Source: Arabidopsis thaliana (taxonomy: Eukaryota > Streptophyta > Magnoliopsida > Brassicales > Brassicaceae). Taken from it: a DNA stretch of 64,000 nt. Below the pieces are notes generated by a model, which saw only the letters and a program-made list of their open reading frames with translations, did no database searches and was not told the origin of the DNA. Shown here piece by piece: positions 12,413 to 25,345 of the stretch (its first letter is position 1; each line of letters opens with the position of its first letter). The stretch covers positions 21,313,971 to 21,377,970 of the forward strand of contig NC_003070.9 of NCBI RefSeq assembly GCF_000001735.4, written 5' to 3'. Both the position numbers and the translations under genes were made by a program.

Positions 12413-12676
12413 TGTTTAACATTTTAAGTTTTTAGCATAATCCTCTGGCTGGATCAGTATTAATATATAACATAAGTATACTATTGGGAACATGTATCAT
12501 TTAGTTAATGAACAAGTCTCATCACTGATTCCATCGTGAAACATCTATGTTTTTGCACTTGGTTGATAGAAAAAAACAAACATATTTGGTAATCAATTCA
12601 ATGTTTAACATTTTAAGTTTTTAGCATAATCCTCTGGCTTGATCAGTATTCATATATAACATAAATATACTATTGG
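12413..12676. repeat. two direct copies of a ~77-bp segment
   Basis: The segments at about 12413-12489 and 12601-12676 share TTTAACATTTTAAGTTTTTA, then GCATAATCCTCTGGCT, then the string ending ATACTATTGGG, with only a few substitutions. Together with the 111 bases between them they form a local tandem duplication, absent from the 3' flank of F-box copy 1. Confidence 0.75.
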
Positions 12677-12702
12677 GCAAAGCCCATCAACTCCCTCCCA
12701 AA

Positions 12703-12924
12703 ATGATCAAACGTTCTCCACTCGAGACTCGAAAAAGTATTGTCAGAATCGGGAACGCTATACGGGCCTTGTCTAATCTAGGCTTCACGTTGACTCTAGA
12801 AGTGATCATGGAAACTATTAACTTAATCAACATGGAGAATATTGACGTACATGACATGCTTGGATCAGAGTTTCACGTTTTGGTCGCAGAGAATGAAGCT
12901 GAAAGAAGAATAAGACCTGCATAG
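12703..12924 (+). CDS. hypothetical 73-residue ORF
   Basis: ATG at 12703 opens MIKRSPLETRKSIVRIGNAI and runs to TAG at 12924. Composition is protein-like (amphipathic, charged tail NEAERRIRPA) and codon use is reasonable, but no domain is recognised, there is no clear promoter, and it lies directly behind a duplication. It may be a relic exon. Confidence 0.3.
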   Translation: MIKRSPLETRKSIVRIGNAIRALSNLGFTLTLEVIMETINLINMENIDVHDMLGSEFHVLVAENEAERRIRPA

Positions 12925-13487
12925 AGGAAAAATGTGAAAGCCCCATCAAAAGCTTTTGTGATGTTTTTTTTCGTTGCTCGTTGGACATAGAATTGTAAGA
13001 GATACAAGTGGACTTGCTATGACTCTAACTTCTACAAACTCGAAATTATAATATCCGACTATGGATATGTTTGGTACCAAAGATTAAGAGGTGGAGGATT
13101 CTAACTTCTCGATGGACCAATATCTTTTGGTGCTTGGAGCCCATATTTTATGAGTAATCATCTCATTTTTTACCAATTTCTTTTTTTTTTAGTATTCCTT
13201 GTGTATATATTTTACTATTTTTCTATATTTATGGTACCATGTTAAGTCATGCAGATCCAAACATTAGCAATTAAGGAGACAGTTGGTGTTGTTAACTTAA
13301 AAATGATATATTCGTGTAGAACAAAAGTAGAGTAATGGACTAATGGATATGAGGTTTTTAGGCAGAAAGTCAGAGAACTGTAGAGAGATGTTATCAAATG
13401 GGTTTTATTTCATTTCATTGTGTTGCCTGAATAAATAAATGGATGCTTCTTAAAAAAATACATTGTGATACCAAAGAAAAACTAGTT
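12925..13487. other. intergenic, 3' flank of PAE2
   Basis: AT-rich with no open frame or repeat of note. The right part should hold the 3' UTR of the minus-strand pectin acetylesterase. Confidence 0.5.
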
Positions 13488-15674
13488 TTATCTTCTAAAG
13501 ACCAAATTGTGACAAGTCTTGTCACAAGGATAAGCACAGTCTATGAGCTTTGCTCCTCCTCTTTCGAAATACCAATCTCCCACAGCTACTGCAATACCCT
13601 GTTTTGGTTTATACAAACATCAATAACAATTGGGATTAAATCACAACTAGCACATTTGCGGAAATTTATCAAAACTTTAAACAACGAAAAACATTATCAA
13701 ATCGAACTAGAGTTTGACAAACATTATCAACTTTCAACTAGCCATTATTTTGTCTTACCTTGTTCTTAATAGCTGGAGAGTTTTGGGCGAACCAAGTGTC
13801 ATGCCTCTCTGTTTGGCAATGAGCAAAGCACGAATTGAGGAACACACCGTTCTTACTTGGCATCGCGAAACCTTTTACCAAATTCACCATACGCGTCCTA
13901 AAACCTGTAACACACATTTCAAAAACATTTGTTAGTTTGGTTATTCAGAATCAAGAACATAAGTCGGAAAAAAAAATCAAGAACATCATTATTAGCTTAT
14001 GTTTCACCTTGCAAGAATTGGATCTGAGATGCACTACACTTGGCGTAGTTAAGTCTACAATCATTCCAACTTCCACTTGGATCTGCAGATTTTGGAGCTA
14101 AACTCTCTTGAATCTGCACCAAAAAAAAACTAACTAAACACAAAATCTTGTTAATAAATCTGATGATCAACAAGAGAATTACTTACCTGCCAAGAATCAT
14201 ATGCAGCATTAAGAATAAAAAGTGGAGTCTTGACTTGGTTGATTAGGTTTTGTGGGAAAAAACACTGCAATATTGAAACCATGGAGTACACTTATGAGGA
14301 GATTTAGCACACTACATCTTTCTTATTTGGTGTGAAGTTAAGAATATGTACCGAAGTGGGATTAAGACGGTTTACACAATACTGAGGAAGGTTGGTTTGC
14401 AGATTCTGTAGAAACATTACACAAATCTCGATTAGTATTCTTGCACCAAGTAAAACACTATGCAACATTCTTTACTTCTAACCTGTAATCTGACCACACC
14501 GGCGTATAATCGTCTAAGAGATCGACCTCCAGACACATCGATGCTTCACTTCCATAAATCACAAAAAACAGTCACTATGTATACCAAAGTCATTACCTAT
14601 ACTTGTTACTCAAGGAAACTAGCAAATCACTCACGCATCAAGGAAGAAACCAGCATCACTCAAACATTTCACTCTGGTGGAAGGAGGAAACAATTTCCCA
14701 AAATCATCACATCGTAAAATCACCGCAAGACCTCCTGCAGAACATCCAGAGAGCAGAGCCTGCTTAGCTTGACGCATACCTTTTGCCATCAAATCTTCCA
14801 TAGCAGCTAACCAAATTCTCTTTCCTCTAAACTGAAGTTGTGCAGCCTAATTTGTAGCAAAAAAATTCAAATAAACAATCAATGTTGTAACACAAGAAAG
14901 TTATCAAATTCTATACAAATGCTAACCTTATTTTCGCTATCCCCGCTAAACGATCCACCGTCACAATACCGAACTTTTACTCTATTCCAGTTATAAAAGT
15001 CTACAAACAAATATTCAAAAGGAGATTAACACACACTATACAGAGTGATATATATTTATAAAGACAGAGGAGCTTTAGCAAGAAACCTGGATTATCCGCG
15101 GCTTTATCACTTAGAATGCCGGTAAATGGTATCTCTTTCTCCATATATGAAGAAGATCCACGACGAGTGGTTTTACGGTAAACACAATTTCTAATGGTAT
15201 CACACCATCCACCTCCCTGTCAAAACTTAAAACCATTATGTCACTGACTAAACATTGTCATATCTATACTACAAGAGAATGTTTTAGCTGCAGAAGACCT
15301 CTAATTGAACGAGCCAATTGTTCGCTCCGGAACCAAACCCGCGATGCAAATGGTATCCGGGAAGACTTCCATCCAAACACACTGCAAGAAAAATCGAAAA
15401 TTGTGTAACAAGAAACATATATTATCCCAAAGAAAAGTATAAAGAAGAAGATGTTACCAGCTCCTTTAGCAGCAGCAGATTGAATCAGAGTGAGTCCAAC
15501 CATAGGAAACTTAGCTTCAGAAAAAACATCATTTTGAGTCTGAAACACTTTTGTTCCATTGAAAACTGTGAACCACTCCATTTCATCAAACTCCATCATC
15601 ATTCCATTTACATGGATGTTGAAGAGAATGATCCAACTCCATAGAAGCTTCTTCATTTTACACTTCTTGATCAT
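13488..15674 (-). CDS. PAE2: pectin acetylesterase
   Basis: Eleven exons in transcript order: 15674-15458, 15381-15299, 15216-15087, 15000-14927, 14846-14635, 14543-14483, 14405-14352, 14264-14187, 14113-14008, 13904-13759 and 13598-13488, giving 423 residues. A start at 15656 would remove six residues. The N-terminus is a hydrophobic signal peptide ([11 protein letters not shown]). Family hallmarks are [13 protein letters not shown], the nucleophile Ser (about residue 204) in LLSGCSAGG, Asp (about 300) in NAAYDSWQ, and His (about 367) in NSCFAHCQ. The enzyme removes acetyl groups from pectin and works in the wall or secretory path. Length is normal for the family. Symbol and locus AT1G57590 from memory. 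Confidence 0.93.
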
Positions 15675-16758
15675 GGATGTTTTAGACTTGATCACATACC
15701 TTGGTTTATATGGAGAACGAGAGTGACTTAAGAGCATTAATTAGAAGACGTTTTATTTTTTGTTTTTTTAAAAATAAAGAAACGTTTTTTTATAATATTT
15801 ATTACAAACTAAGGAGATTAAGTAGCTTTTGACAAAAGATTCCAGATCAAGATCTTGCCAAAGTAAAATATGATTTTGGTTTAACTTAGATCAGATCGCA
15901 GAATGTTGCAGACAGATTGCAATTATTTCAGAGCTGACCAAAAAAGTCTATTCCTTTCACACATACAATTTGTTTGTAGCCTTTAAACTAAAACCAACCG
16001 TTTAAGATATTTATAGAAAATTAAGTTTAGATTCTTATGAAGCTGCCACATTTTTGTCCTTTCTGATAATTAATATTATTTGGACACTTATTGCAAATTA
16101 TACGTGTATTGTTTTCTATGACTATTGTTTCAAATTGTCACTAGCATCACTTTATACAATTCCATTACGTCTAAGAGACCTAGTTTCAAATCAGAGCCAC
16201 ATGATTAAAAGTAGAGGTGTGTCTTAATCCTCCAATGTCTTGTCTCAACCTGTTTTTGTTGGGTTGGGAAGGGACAAAATTGTGACTCTGATGGTTTTCT
16301 TCTATGGTCTCAATCGCACCTAACCTATCAAAGCCGGTAATGAAACTTAAAAGGCTTCTCAGAAACTGAAAAGAATCTAAGGAATGTAGACAGTACCAGT
16401 AAGAAGCTGGACTGAAATAGGAAATCAAAGTCATAGGTCCAACCATCCAGGACGAATATGCAGCCGCAGTCAGCACAAAATCATTCATGAGGTCATGCAT
16501 GGTTTGGTGTATGATAAGAATGCAGGGGATTGTCGTTCATTTACTAGATACCTTTCATAAGCGTTCATTGTGCTTTTGAAAACTGCAGGTGGTCAGTGAT
16601 CATCTATCCAAAAGCCTTTGCAAAAGTTGATTTAATTTTCCATTCTTCCAGCAAGGATACACTCGATTAGTCCGACTAAATTTTTTACAAAACGTAACAA
16701 TAATGAAATTACTTGGTTGTAACTGAGGAGATTACAACTCTTTGTCTCTTTCCCTTGG
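15675..16758. other. intergenic between PAE2 and the MBOAT gene
   Basis: Contains the upstream region of PAE2 and the 3' flank of the acyltransferase. A 104-codon minus-strand frame at 16186-16500 has no recognisable motif. No repeat seen. Confidence 0.45.
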
Positions 16759-19700
16759 CTACTTCGGGCTATGCGCCACACTTCTTAAGTCTTGGATGTG
16801 GAACATCAGCTGCAAAATAGAGAAAGGAAAGTTGGGAGCATTCAAATAACGGTTAAAGTTGTTAGAGAAACGGAAACTAAACATTTAGCGTAGCAGAAAA
16901 TTGAAAGCAATACCTTTGTACCCACGTACAAGCTAAAGAACACGCCGCCCAGAACAGGTACTCCTGTGATATCAAATGAATGGACATTACTGAATCAGAG
17001 CGTATGAAAAAGATAGTTAAATGAAGACTGATAACTGTTGTGAATCTATATACCTTCTCTTTTGAGAAAGCTGGAGACCATCCAGTTTATACCAGATGGT
17101 CCAATGACATAGCCAGCAAGATTTGCAATCTGCGATTGAGGAACTCAAAACAAATTTATCAGCATGAAGGCGACAACACCGATGGGCCTAAGAATATTCA
17201 GCAATAGCTATTTACCATGAGGCATGTGATTGTGACGGCACCAGACAACGCCTTGAGTTCACGAAGGAGGAATTCTCCAAAAGCACTCTCAACCTGCAAC
17301 ATTACTTATGACGTTAACTACAATTTCCATGGTTATTAAACCAAATTACAAAGGAAGTTATAGAGGTTCTATTTGTCTTGGGACATAATATACTAATAGG
17401 CTCCCAAGAGTGTTCACAGGTTCCAAAACATATCATGTGCCAGTCAAATACATTGCCAAGTCTCCACCACCACAATAATGTGTGATAGTATACGTCAAAT
17501 TCATTCTTCAAATGTTAGCGTGGTCAAGACTTGGAACATATGAGGCTTCAGTTATTTGGAGTGAATAAAACAATCATTGTTTAACTGACCTTATATGCAC
17601 TGGATGCTGATTTCAGTAACATTTCTGGCATGAAGAATAAACATGTTAACCATGCCCATGAAAGAAGCTTCCTGGTTGCAAACACAGCAGTCAACCATAT
17701 GAGAAAGTTGCATCGAATGATTCATACAACACAAAGGAATCATAGGAAGGCAAGGGATTACCATTCCAAATCATGCCACATGGCAACAAATGTAAATACA
17801 ACCCACACATTCAGAAATTTTCTTCGTGATCCACCTAGAGGAATATACATATACCTAAAGGAAGATGTTAACTTACTATTTTACGAGCTAACATTAAAAG
17901 AAAATGATGTTGCGACGCTTTTAAGTTGAAACCAGAAGTTTAGTGTTAAACATTCTCACCTGATAAGCCACCTATTAAATGAGGCATGCCAGGTTTTCCA
18001 GAATAGTTCTAGGCTGTAGCAATTGTTAATGCAATTCGGCATGTTCTCAACAGTTTCAATGCCATTCACCTGAAAAAAATGTTTACATTATTACATATCA
18101 GAACCGCATACTAATTTTTTATCCGGCAATATTTCTCGGAATTTCTATTGAAAATTCAAGCACCATGAAAGTAGCAACGATTTGAAAATTGCTTGCTATT
18201 GAAAATTCATGCACCAGAACGTCATCAGTACAAAGGACCACGTTAACTACCGTAAGACAGCTTGAACTTTCGTTCCACCAAACGATCATAAAATAATAAA
18301 ACGATCTCAAGAGTCAAGACTTTGAAGGAGCATACCAGAGACCAAAAGCGGAAATATCTCCATAAAAGAAGGAACTTAAGCCACATAAAGTTTAGTACCT
18401 GCAGCAGTACAAATAGCAATACGGATCAGTTTAGGGTATTCTAGTTAAATCACACAGCTAAAATTTCCAAGAGCCTCTTGAGATGATATTATATTGTCTA
18501 GTAAAAAAGTAGTTTGTTCTGCTAAACAAAAACATAACAATACAGATATCAATAATGTCTTACTCCGTATCCGACAATAAATATTTCCACAGGAGATAGT
18601 TCTCTCCACAGACCACTGTCACAAATGCAAAAAAGTTAGCATAATTAAAATCTTGAAAAAGTAACGATAAAGTCTTATTATTATCCTAGTCCTGAAAGAG
18701 TTTCACCTGATCACGAAGGCATTGTAATAAAATAAGTGTGTCATGAGTTCAATCAGCAAGAAGCTGAATAACCAACGCACTCCATACCAAGCAACATCTT
18801 TGAATGAAAGAGTATTCTGTGGCATATCTAGCTGTAAAAATGTAGGTTTGTAATGAGAGATCATGAAAACAAGACCCACTATGAAAAACAAAGGTGTTGA
18901 TTCTTTAGGAACTCTTAACTATAGTAAATAGAACTTTATTCAAGAGAATCGGGATCTTAAAAACAAACAAAGATATGAAAGGAATAGAAAAGTGGAGGCA
19001 TGACAAGAACCGCATACCTGAGAAGCAAATGCATTAAAGCTTATAATTGGCCCCGCAAGGTACAAGGGTGCATATACCAAATAACAAAGGTATAGAGAAA
19101 AACTGCAGCTATCACTTGCTAGACCTCTCTCCTAATAAGTTATACTACGTTAGAAACAAGTAACGCAATAGCAAAACAACATTAAAGTGAATTGTTGGTG
19201 CCACGCAGTCAACCTGTCGCACTACGTAGCAAGTCTTCCCCAACTTACATAAGGAACAGCGCATTACGTGTTTCTGCAATAATGAAATAGAAAAATAAGA
19301 GATGGCTACACCTATTCCAATACTACTGAGAGACCGGTAAAAGATTTATCAGAAAGGACAGAGAGTGTTAGATAGGAAGACTATATATCACCTCCTGATC
19401 AAAATGAGAATCCAGTTGGCTCCAGTGATAATCATATCCAAAACTTAACATGCGCAAAACAACTGCAACAAAATTATAAATGAACAACATACTCCAGCCA
19501 GATTGTGTTTTTCACATAGAAAATTGCAGTCAAGTGTAGAGTGGATAAAACAATACCAAAGTTGAAGCATATATGCCATCTAAATGTGCCCCGAAAGTTA
19601 TCCAGGAATTCAAACTGTTGCCTTGGACAAAGAGAGAAATTATCAAAGTGTTAAGCTTCACAGCAACCATACAACAACTCCAAGTATGTGTGTCAAATGT

Positions 19701-20626
19701 GAGATTTACATAACTCACCCGAAAATGGAGAAAGAATATCCTTCATAAATGCGATTGCAGAAGAGAAAAAATATGTTGAAAGTCCACAGCATGTAAGGAA
19801 AGTAACTAGTCCGTGCAAAAACCTGCATTGATGTAAATCTAGTGAATTTTTATGAATAATGATCAGCTAAGAAGCTAAGATATGCCCTAACCTTCATTCT
19901 ATATACTCTTACGATCCAAGATTACTGACAAGAGGTAAACTAAAGGAAACATACCTTAACAAGAAGGAAATTGGCTGTTGCAATCGAGAGAATGTAAATG
20001 ACGCTGGAAGTGAACGCGGAAACAACTCAGCTAAGATACAGAAAAAGTCAAGAAACAAACAATAGTGAATGCTAGGAAGGCAAAAAGAGAGATTCAATCA
20101 ACATACCAAGCTCCATGTAAGTATATCAAGTATATTAACGACATTGAAAGCCACAAGATAGCCATTCCTTTAGCTCTTAAATGGAAAAACGACCTAACCC
20201 CATTTGCAATCACAGTGAAAACAGCGAAAACAAAGCTAAGAATTGGCAAATTTCCACGAAAGTTCCTCCATTGAGCATCAGAAACATCCTACAACCAAAC
20301 ACAGATAATGAGCTTCAAAGCAATTAGAATACGTAGAAAAAATGGAACTTTAAGAATCACACATTACATTACGTCGATTAGGAATGAGCCAGCCAGAAGC
20401 TAAACCATGGAGCTTGAAGTAATGATCTAAAAGTCAAAATTTTCAATCAAACCAAATCACAATCACATGACTTAAGAATTGATTGATTTGTGAAAAAGCT
20501 GGAGATACCGTGGGAGAGACGAAGCGATCTCCATACGACATAAGCATAGAAAGCGATGGCGTATAGGAGTATAAGAACAAGCTCTCTCTGTTTCCATTTT
20601 GCGTATCGATTATTGTGAGTGTTCAT
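16759..20626 (-). CDS. membrane-bound O-acyltransferase (GUP1/HHAT type)
   Basis: Nineteen coding exons read from splice signals, first 20626-20509 and last 16809-16759, all phase-consistent, giving 533 residues. It opens MNTHNNRYAKWKQRELVLIL and has about ten hydrophobic segments. MBOAT signatures are present: DAQWRNFRGNLPIL near the N-terminus, RMLSFGYDYHWSQLD, FWKTWHASFNRWLIRYMYIP, then the probable catalytic His in VAMWHDLEWKLLSW. The GUP1/HHAT subgroup acylates glycerolipid or GPI anchors (yeast Gup1) or proteins (animal Hhat). The plant substrate is not evident from the sequence. It is expected in the ER membrane. Introns are short, several near 80-100 bases. Locus AT1G57600 from memory. 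Confidence 0.9.
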
Positions 20627-20767
20627 GACTTCTCTTTGATTGAGTCAACACTTTTTTTTTTTTTTTATCGGATTCTGGTTCTATTAGTCGACGATAGAAG
20701 CAAGCACTGAAGCGCCGGTGTAGCTCCGGTGACGAGATCCAAACGAAGAAGACGACTAATTTCTCTC

Positions 20768-20846
20768 CACGTGCGTCTTAGGATTTTTATATTTTTTTTA
20801 ATGTTAAATCACATAGGCCCAATTATGTTTAGCCACCAAAGGCCCA
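20768..20846 (-). promoter_or_regulatory. G-box and two site II elements upstream of the MBOAT gene
   Basis: CACGTG at 20768-20773 (G-box, bZIP/bHLH site), and GGCCCA at 20816-20821 and 20841-20846 (site II elements, TGGGCC on the gene strand, TCP-type). They lie about 140-220 bases upstream of the start codon, a usual position for these elements in housekeeping plant genes. Confidence 0.5.
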
Positions 20847-21093
20847 ATTGATTTGGGGTTGTGTAATTATTAAACGTAATGGTCCTTTTTAATACATTTT
20901 TTGTGCATTTTGAACAGATATGAATAATTTATTTGTTTAAAAAAAATAAAAAAAAATTAAAGAATATGTGTGATGATGACTCGTGAGACGATAAATTTTT
21001 GTAACGAATTACGTTAGCAGAGTGGACATGTATGAACTATTTTTCAAATTTTTAATTGATGAGTAATATTCAAGATATAATAATAATGACTGC

Positions 21094-21164
21094 TAACAAA
21101 TCGGTAAGCTCAATTTTGTTTTGTGGATATCTATAACAAACCGGTAAGCTCAATTTTGTTTTGT
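21094..21164. repeat. 31-bp direct repeat, two copies
   Basis: Segments 21094-21124 and 21134-21164 (TAACAAA(T/C)CGGTAAGCTC followed by AATTTTGTTTTGT) differ by one base and are nine bases apart. Confidence 0.8.
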
Positions 21165-22136
21165 TTAATGAAACTTAAGTCTCCATTTTTTGTGAATTCT
21201 TTGTTGAAATTTTTGCATGATAAGATGAGATGTGTTGGTTTATCCATAGATGAGACCGCTAAACTTGAGGATTTATACAATTCTCTTCTATTGAAATATA
21301 AGATTAGTGCTTGCAACTTTGTATATGTTATCCTTCATCGGTTTTTTTAAATGGGTATCTCGAGACGTATCAGCGATGATAAAGAAGATTCTATTTAATT
21401 TGTTCTATCCAATTCTCTAACGGATTTCTTGTGTTATGATGAAGTCATTATCTTCATTGAACGTGATTTTGCGAACGATGCTGATTAGGCAACTAATTTA
21501 TACTGCCACGTCCTTGTTATTATAAATAACTATAATAATCTAAGCATAATAATGTAGATTATATAATTCAAACGAACAAAATTATACTTCATTATTCATA
21601 ATTTTTTTGTTTTATAATTAATTTATTTTTAAAGATTTGTTGGTTTTACTGTAATGATTATTATTTTTATTATTTTTTAGGTATGTGTAAAAGATGAGTG
21701 TAGAAGGAAGAAGTAAAATCTGGTGTTATGTTTAACGCTGGTGTTATAGAAATCAGAAAGAAAATATAATGATTAAAAATAATAATATGAGATAATTGGA
21801 TTTTCACAAAAAAAAAAAAAGACGATAAAATTGGATATCGAAGCTTTCTTATATACTTTAACTCTTTAACGTTGAACATAATAAAAAAATTATAAATTCA
21901 AGTACTCTTTTTCAAATATTATTCTTTGTAATATTTTTATTTTAATTTATTCTTTTAAAAAAAAGCTTTTCAAATCAACATATATATTTTTGCAGTCATT
22001 TTGTGAAATAAATCTTGGAGTTGGGACTTATTTACAATGGTTGTCACTAACTTTTAATTATTGGTATTTTTAGTAATAAATTGACTAACAAACAAAAAAT
22101 ATTCCAAATATATTCTAATCTCATATGTCACGCAGA

Positions 22137-22360
22137 TTTCTCCAAAATTTAAACTAAATTTCAGCAACTATTTAAAACAAAAAATGCTAGACAAACCAAA
22201 ATACAATTGCAATCCCTTAAAAAGAGCAAAACACACCTAAATACATTCTTTATCTATCCAATCAATCTTATTTCTCCAAAATTTGAACTAGATTTTGGCA
22301 ACTATTTACAACAAATATTTGTTTGACAAACCAAAATACAATTGCAATCCCGTAAAATAT
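22137..22360. repeat. two ~90-bp diverged direct repeats
   Basis: Segments starting at 22137 and 22271 share TTTCTCCAAAATTT, GCAACTATTTA and CAAACCAAAATACAATTGCA, followed by ATCCC(T/G)TAAAA. The spacing is 134 bases. They lie just left of the Helitron 3' end and may be internal repeats of that element. Confidence 0.65.
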
Positions 22361-22526
22361 TTATTTTAATTATATCTTTAATTAGCGGTGTACAGCAGTT
22401 TTTTTTTGCGGAACGGGTTTGGCAGGACGTTACTTAATAACAATTGTAAACTATAAAATAAAAATATTTTATAAATAAATTTAATTTGTAAACTTTTATA
22501 TATACTAATTTAAAAAATATATTATC

Positions 22527-22556
22527 CCCGCGGTATACCGCGGGTTTAAAATCTAG
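22527..22556 (+). mobile_element. Helitron 3' terminus
   Basis: An 18-bp perfect palindrome CCCGCGGTATACCGCGGG at 22527-22544 is followed 8 bases later by CTAG (22553-22556) and a host T. A GC-rich terminal hairpin about ten bases from a 3' CTRR end inserted before T is the signature of Arabidopsis Helitrons (ATREP/Helitron families). The element body must extend leftward; I could not fix its 5' TC end or find Rep or helicase coding sequence, so it is probably non-autonomous. Confidence 0.75.
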
Positions 22557-23478
22557 TAATAGTATAAAGGTTACAATAATTTATTTCACTTCGACAATTT
22601 AAGAAACTAATTTTTATCTTTAATTTTTATGGGCATGCTAAAGAATGATGCAATGATGAATTCCAGTTAAATGCAAGTATGATTCCAAACTTGGTCTCCT
22701 CGCTTTGCATGTGACCGAATGGAGGTGGCAGAGATTCAACTAGCCATAGTTTTAAGGATCATACTTAAACCGGTCTTGTGTCACTCTTAAATTGTTTGCG
22801 TACTCATAGTTTCCCGAGTTTATGTTAGCACTGATATCAGTAATATGTTTACGTAGTATTCGTTTTCAAAGTTTTAGTGAATGTAAATTCTGCTTGAAAG
22901 GTTGTGTGCTTTAGATTTTTCTTTGCTTTGCGTTTGATCTACTTACTAAATAAAGCCTTTCGCTATGTTCATGAGAGATGGCGTGTTTCTCTATACAAAT
23001 GAATTTAGTGCATGGTCGGTTATGTGGTAGTCTCGTTTGATATCGACGCAATGACACATTGGCCGATGACCCTAGTGTGTTTTTTTAGAGTGGGCACGAG
23101 GTTTTAATTCGGAATTGAATATTCTTCGACCCATGTGTTGGAGACTAAAATTATCCACTCACTTTCATTTTCTTCGTACCATTTTACCCTCTTAAGGCTT
23201 AAACCCTTGAAACAAATATTGAAGAGAAAAACAAAAAATCTAAGAGCCAAAATCATAGTTACTAGACTATTATAATCCGTCAAAATCCTTAACCATAGAA
23301 AAGATTAACACATGAGCTGATTTAAATAAGAGTAGCTCAAGATTATCAAATAAAAATCACCATGACTACTCCAACTCTTTGGATCAATCAACACCAAATA
23401 ATCAAACTTGATCAACCTCCAGAGAGAAGAAAATCTGGTTAAGTAATATCATCAAAAGTGAAAAATGGTTAGAACCAA
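22557..23478. other. intergenic, 3' flank of MCU2
   Basis: Mixed-composition non-coding DNA with scattered stops in all frames. I see no gene or clear repeat. The right end should hold the 3' UTR of the calcium uniporter gene. Confidence 0.45.
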
Positions 23479-24442
23479 TCAATCTCTGTGATGACTCTGC
23501 AAAGAATCCTCCAAATCAAGATCAACACCAACACGATTCCGAATCGATGCATTAGCGTGGCACGAAGAAGAAGAGCAAGACGTTATCTTCCACTTGTTCT
23601 CCAGTTCTTTAAACCTCTCAGCATCAAACTTATGACTCTTAAGCAACTTCCTCTGCCTGGAAAGAAACAACCTTTTCATGAAATCTTGATACGTTGGATC
23701 TCTAGAAGTCATCAAGAAATAAGCATAACCCACAATAATCCCAGTAGCTGTAGTGAAAAACGTTATTGGTTCCATCACATCCCAAGAAAACTCCCAAAAA
23801 GTTAGCCTAACAAAGATTCCAATTTGAACCACTGAGTAACCAAGACCACCCCATAGAATCTTCCTCACTTGTTGATGAGCTAACACATCAATCTCTTCCT
23901 TCATACTTCTCATCTTATCAAACTCTTCTCTAATCAACTCATCATCTGGATTCAAACCTAAAGGCACTGCCTTTCTAATCAAATCCACCACCTACAAGAA
24001 ACAGAGTCTCATTAATAGAAACAGAGAGATTAGGGTTTTCAAAATAGATGCGTTTTTGTAAGATTTCACAAACCTTATGAGGATGAAGATAGACTTTATC
24101 ACGAAAGATCAAAATAACACCAGCATCATCAAGAACACGAGCAAAAGCATGAGCTTCATCAAGAGATCTAGCGATACCTAAACCTTGAGATGCTTCAATA
24201 AGTGTAGTGTAAGTAACCATTTCTTTATCACCCATACCAATAAGCTTCTTCTTCATATCTTCAACATTCACTAATCTCATTAACTTCTTAGCTTCTAACA
24301 CAGTCATATCCTTTTTCTCATCTTCTTCCTTAGACTCAACGTTGAGACATCTAAACCCACCAAGCAAAGACCTAACCGGAGAAGCTTTATTCACGGTGGA
24401 GGACATAGCCGTACGTCTCACTAAACCCATCACCGACCACAT
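23479..24442 (-). CDS. MCU2: mitochondrial calcium uniporter pore protein
   Basis: Two exons, 24442-24074 and 23991-23479, both phase 0, giving 293 residues. The N-terminus is rich in Arg and Ser without acids ([20 protein letters not shown]), as expected of a mitochondrial presequence. The C-terminal half holds a coiled-coil stretch ([20 protein letters not shown]), a first membrane span, the MCU selectivity motif WDVMEP at about residues 193-198 (equivalent to DIME), and a second span ending in a [14 protein letters not shown]-type matrix segment. MCU tetramers conduct calcium into the matrix across the inner membrane. Length fits plant MCUs. Locus AT1G57610 from memory. Confidence 0.93.
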
Positions 24443-24831
24443 CTTTTAATCAAAAAATCGGATTTTTCTAATGACCCACGGATTTGTTTCTTCGATGAAA
24501 TCAGTCAGATCTGGAGTTTTGTGAAATCAAAAGATGGGTTAAGAGGAAGGAACAAAAAAGGTGTGAGATTCGATTCTGATGCACTGATTTAAAAAGCTAC
24601 ACCAAAAAATGGTAATGTAATTGAAAAAGAGGAGGAGGAAGCTTAAAGTTGCTTACTTTCTGGAATTAGAAAATTTAGGTCGCCATTGTTGACGAGTTAA
24701 AGGCATGGTGGCTTTTCGAAATCCCTAAATCCATTTGTTTCGTTTGTTTTGGTTCTTTCTGTTAAATACAGAGTAAAGGAGAAGTTAGAGAGGTGCTTAG
24801 GGCTGGCCGGCTGTGGAAGAGGAAAGTTCAG

Positions 24832-25345
24832 AAAAGTAAAAAGGATTTGGTTCGGTTTTAAATAAACCGGAGAATTTGCGCAAAATTGAGTTTGGTTTGC
24901 CTTTTTTGTGGATTTATTCCTTTTTTCGTTTATGTTTGTCGATAAAGAGAAATGTAAAATTTCTCAGATTCTCTTTTACCTAAGAAAAGTAAAATTGATG
25001 TGGTTCGGTTTTAGGTAAACCGAAGAAATTGGTCTATAGTCGAGCTTGGGTTTTTGCCTTTTTGAGGATTTATTTTTCTTGGTTCTTCTTATCGTTTGTT
25101 GTACAAAGAGAAGAGAGAAATGTAAATTTGCTCAAATCCTCTTCTGTTTTATTTGACGTCATTTCTCAAATATCTAGAAAAGTAAAATTGATTTGGTTGA
25201 TATCGATTTTGATGTCAAAATTCGAGCTTGTTTTTTGCCTTTTTGAGGAATTTATTCATTTATTCTTTTATATGTTTATCTTACAAAGAGAAATGTAAAA
25301 ATTTCTCAAACGTTTTAATATTCTCGTTTTCAAAGAAAAAAAAAG
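24832..25345. repeat. three diverged tandem copies of a 150-190-bp unit
   Basis: Units start at 24832, 24985 and 25178, each with AAAAGTAAAA then GAT(T/G)TGGTT. Each then has GAG(T/C)TTG, TTTTTGCCTTTTTGAGGA or a close variant, ACAAAGAGAA(A) and GAAATGTAAA followed by TTTCTCA. The units lie just upstream of the MCU2 start, so they may affect its promoter. Confidence 0.7.

Larger units (their letters stand above)
10590..12676 (+). repeat. F-box duplication unit, copy 2
   Basis: Partner of 4727-6640. The 5' UTR and the first 200 coding bases are nearly identical to copy 1, with only scattered substitutions. The 3' flank has been enlarged by a direct repeat (see 12413-12676). Confidence 0.8.

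Noticed and set aside
16186-16500. 104-codon minus-strand frame between PAE2 and the MBOAT gene
   Set aside because: No recognisable motif, no splice or promoter support; probably UTR or chance.
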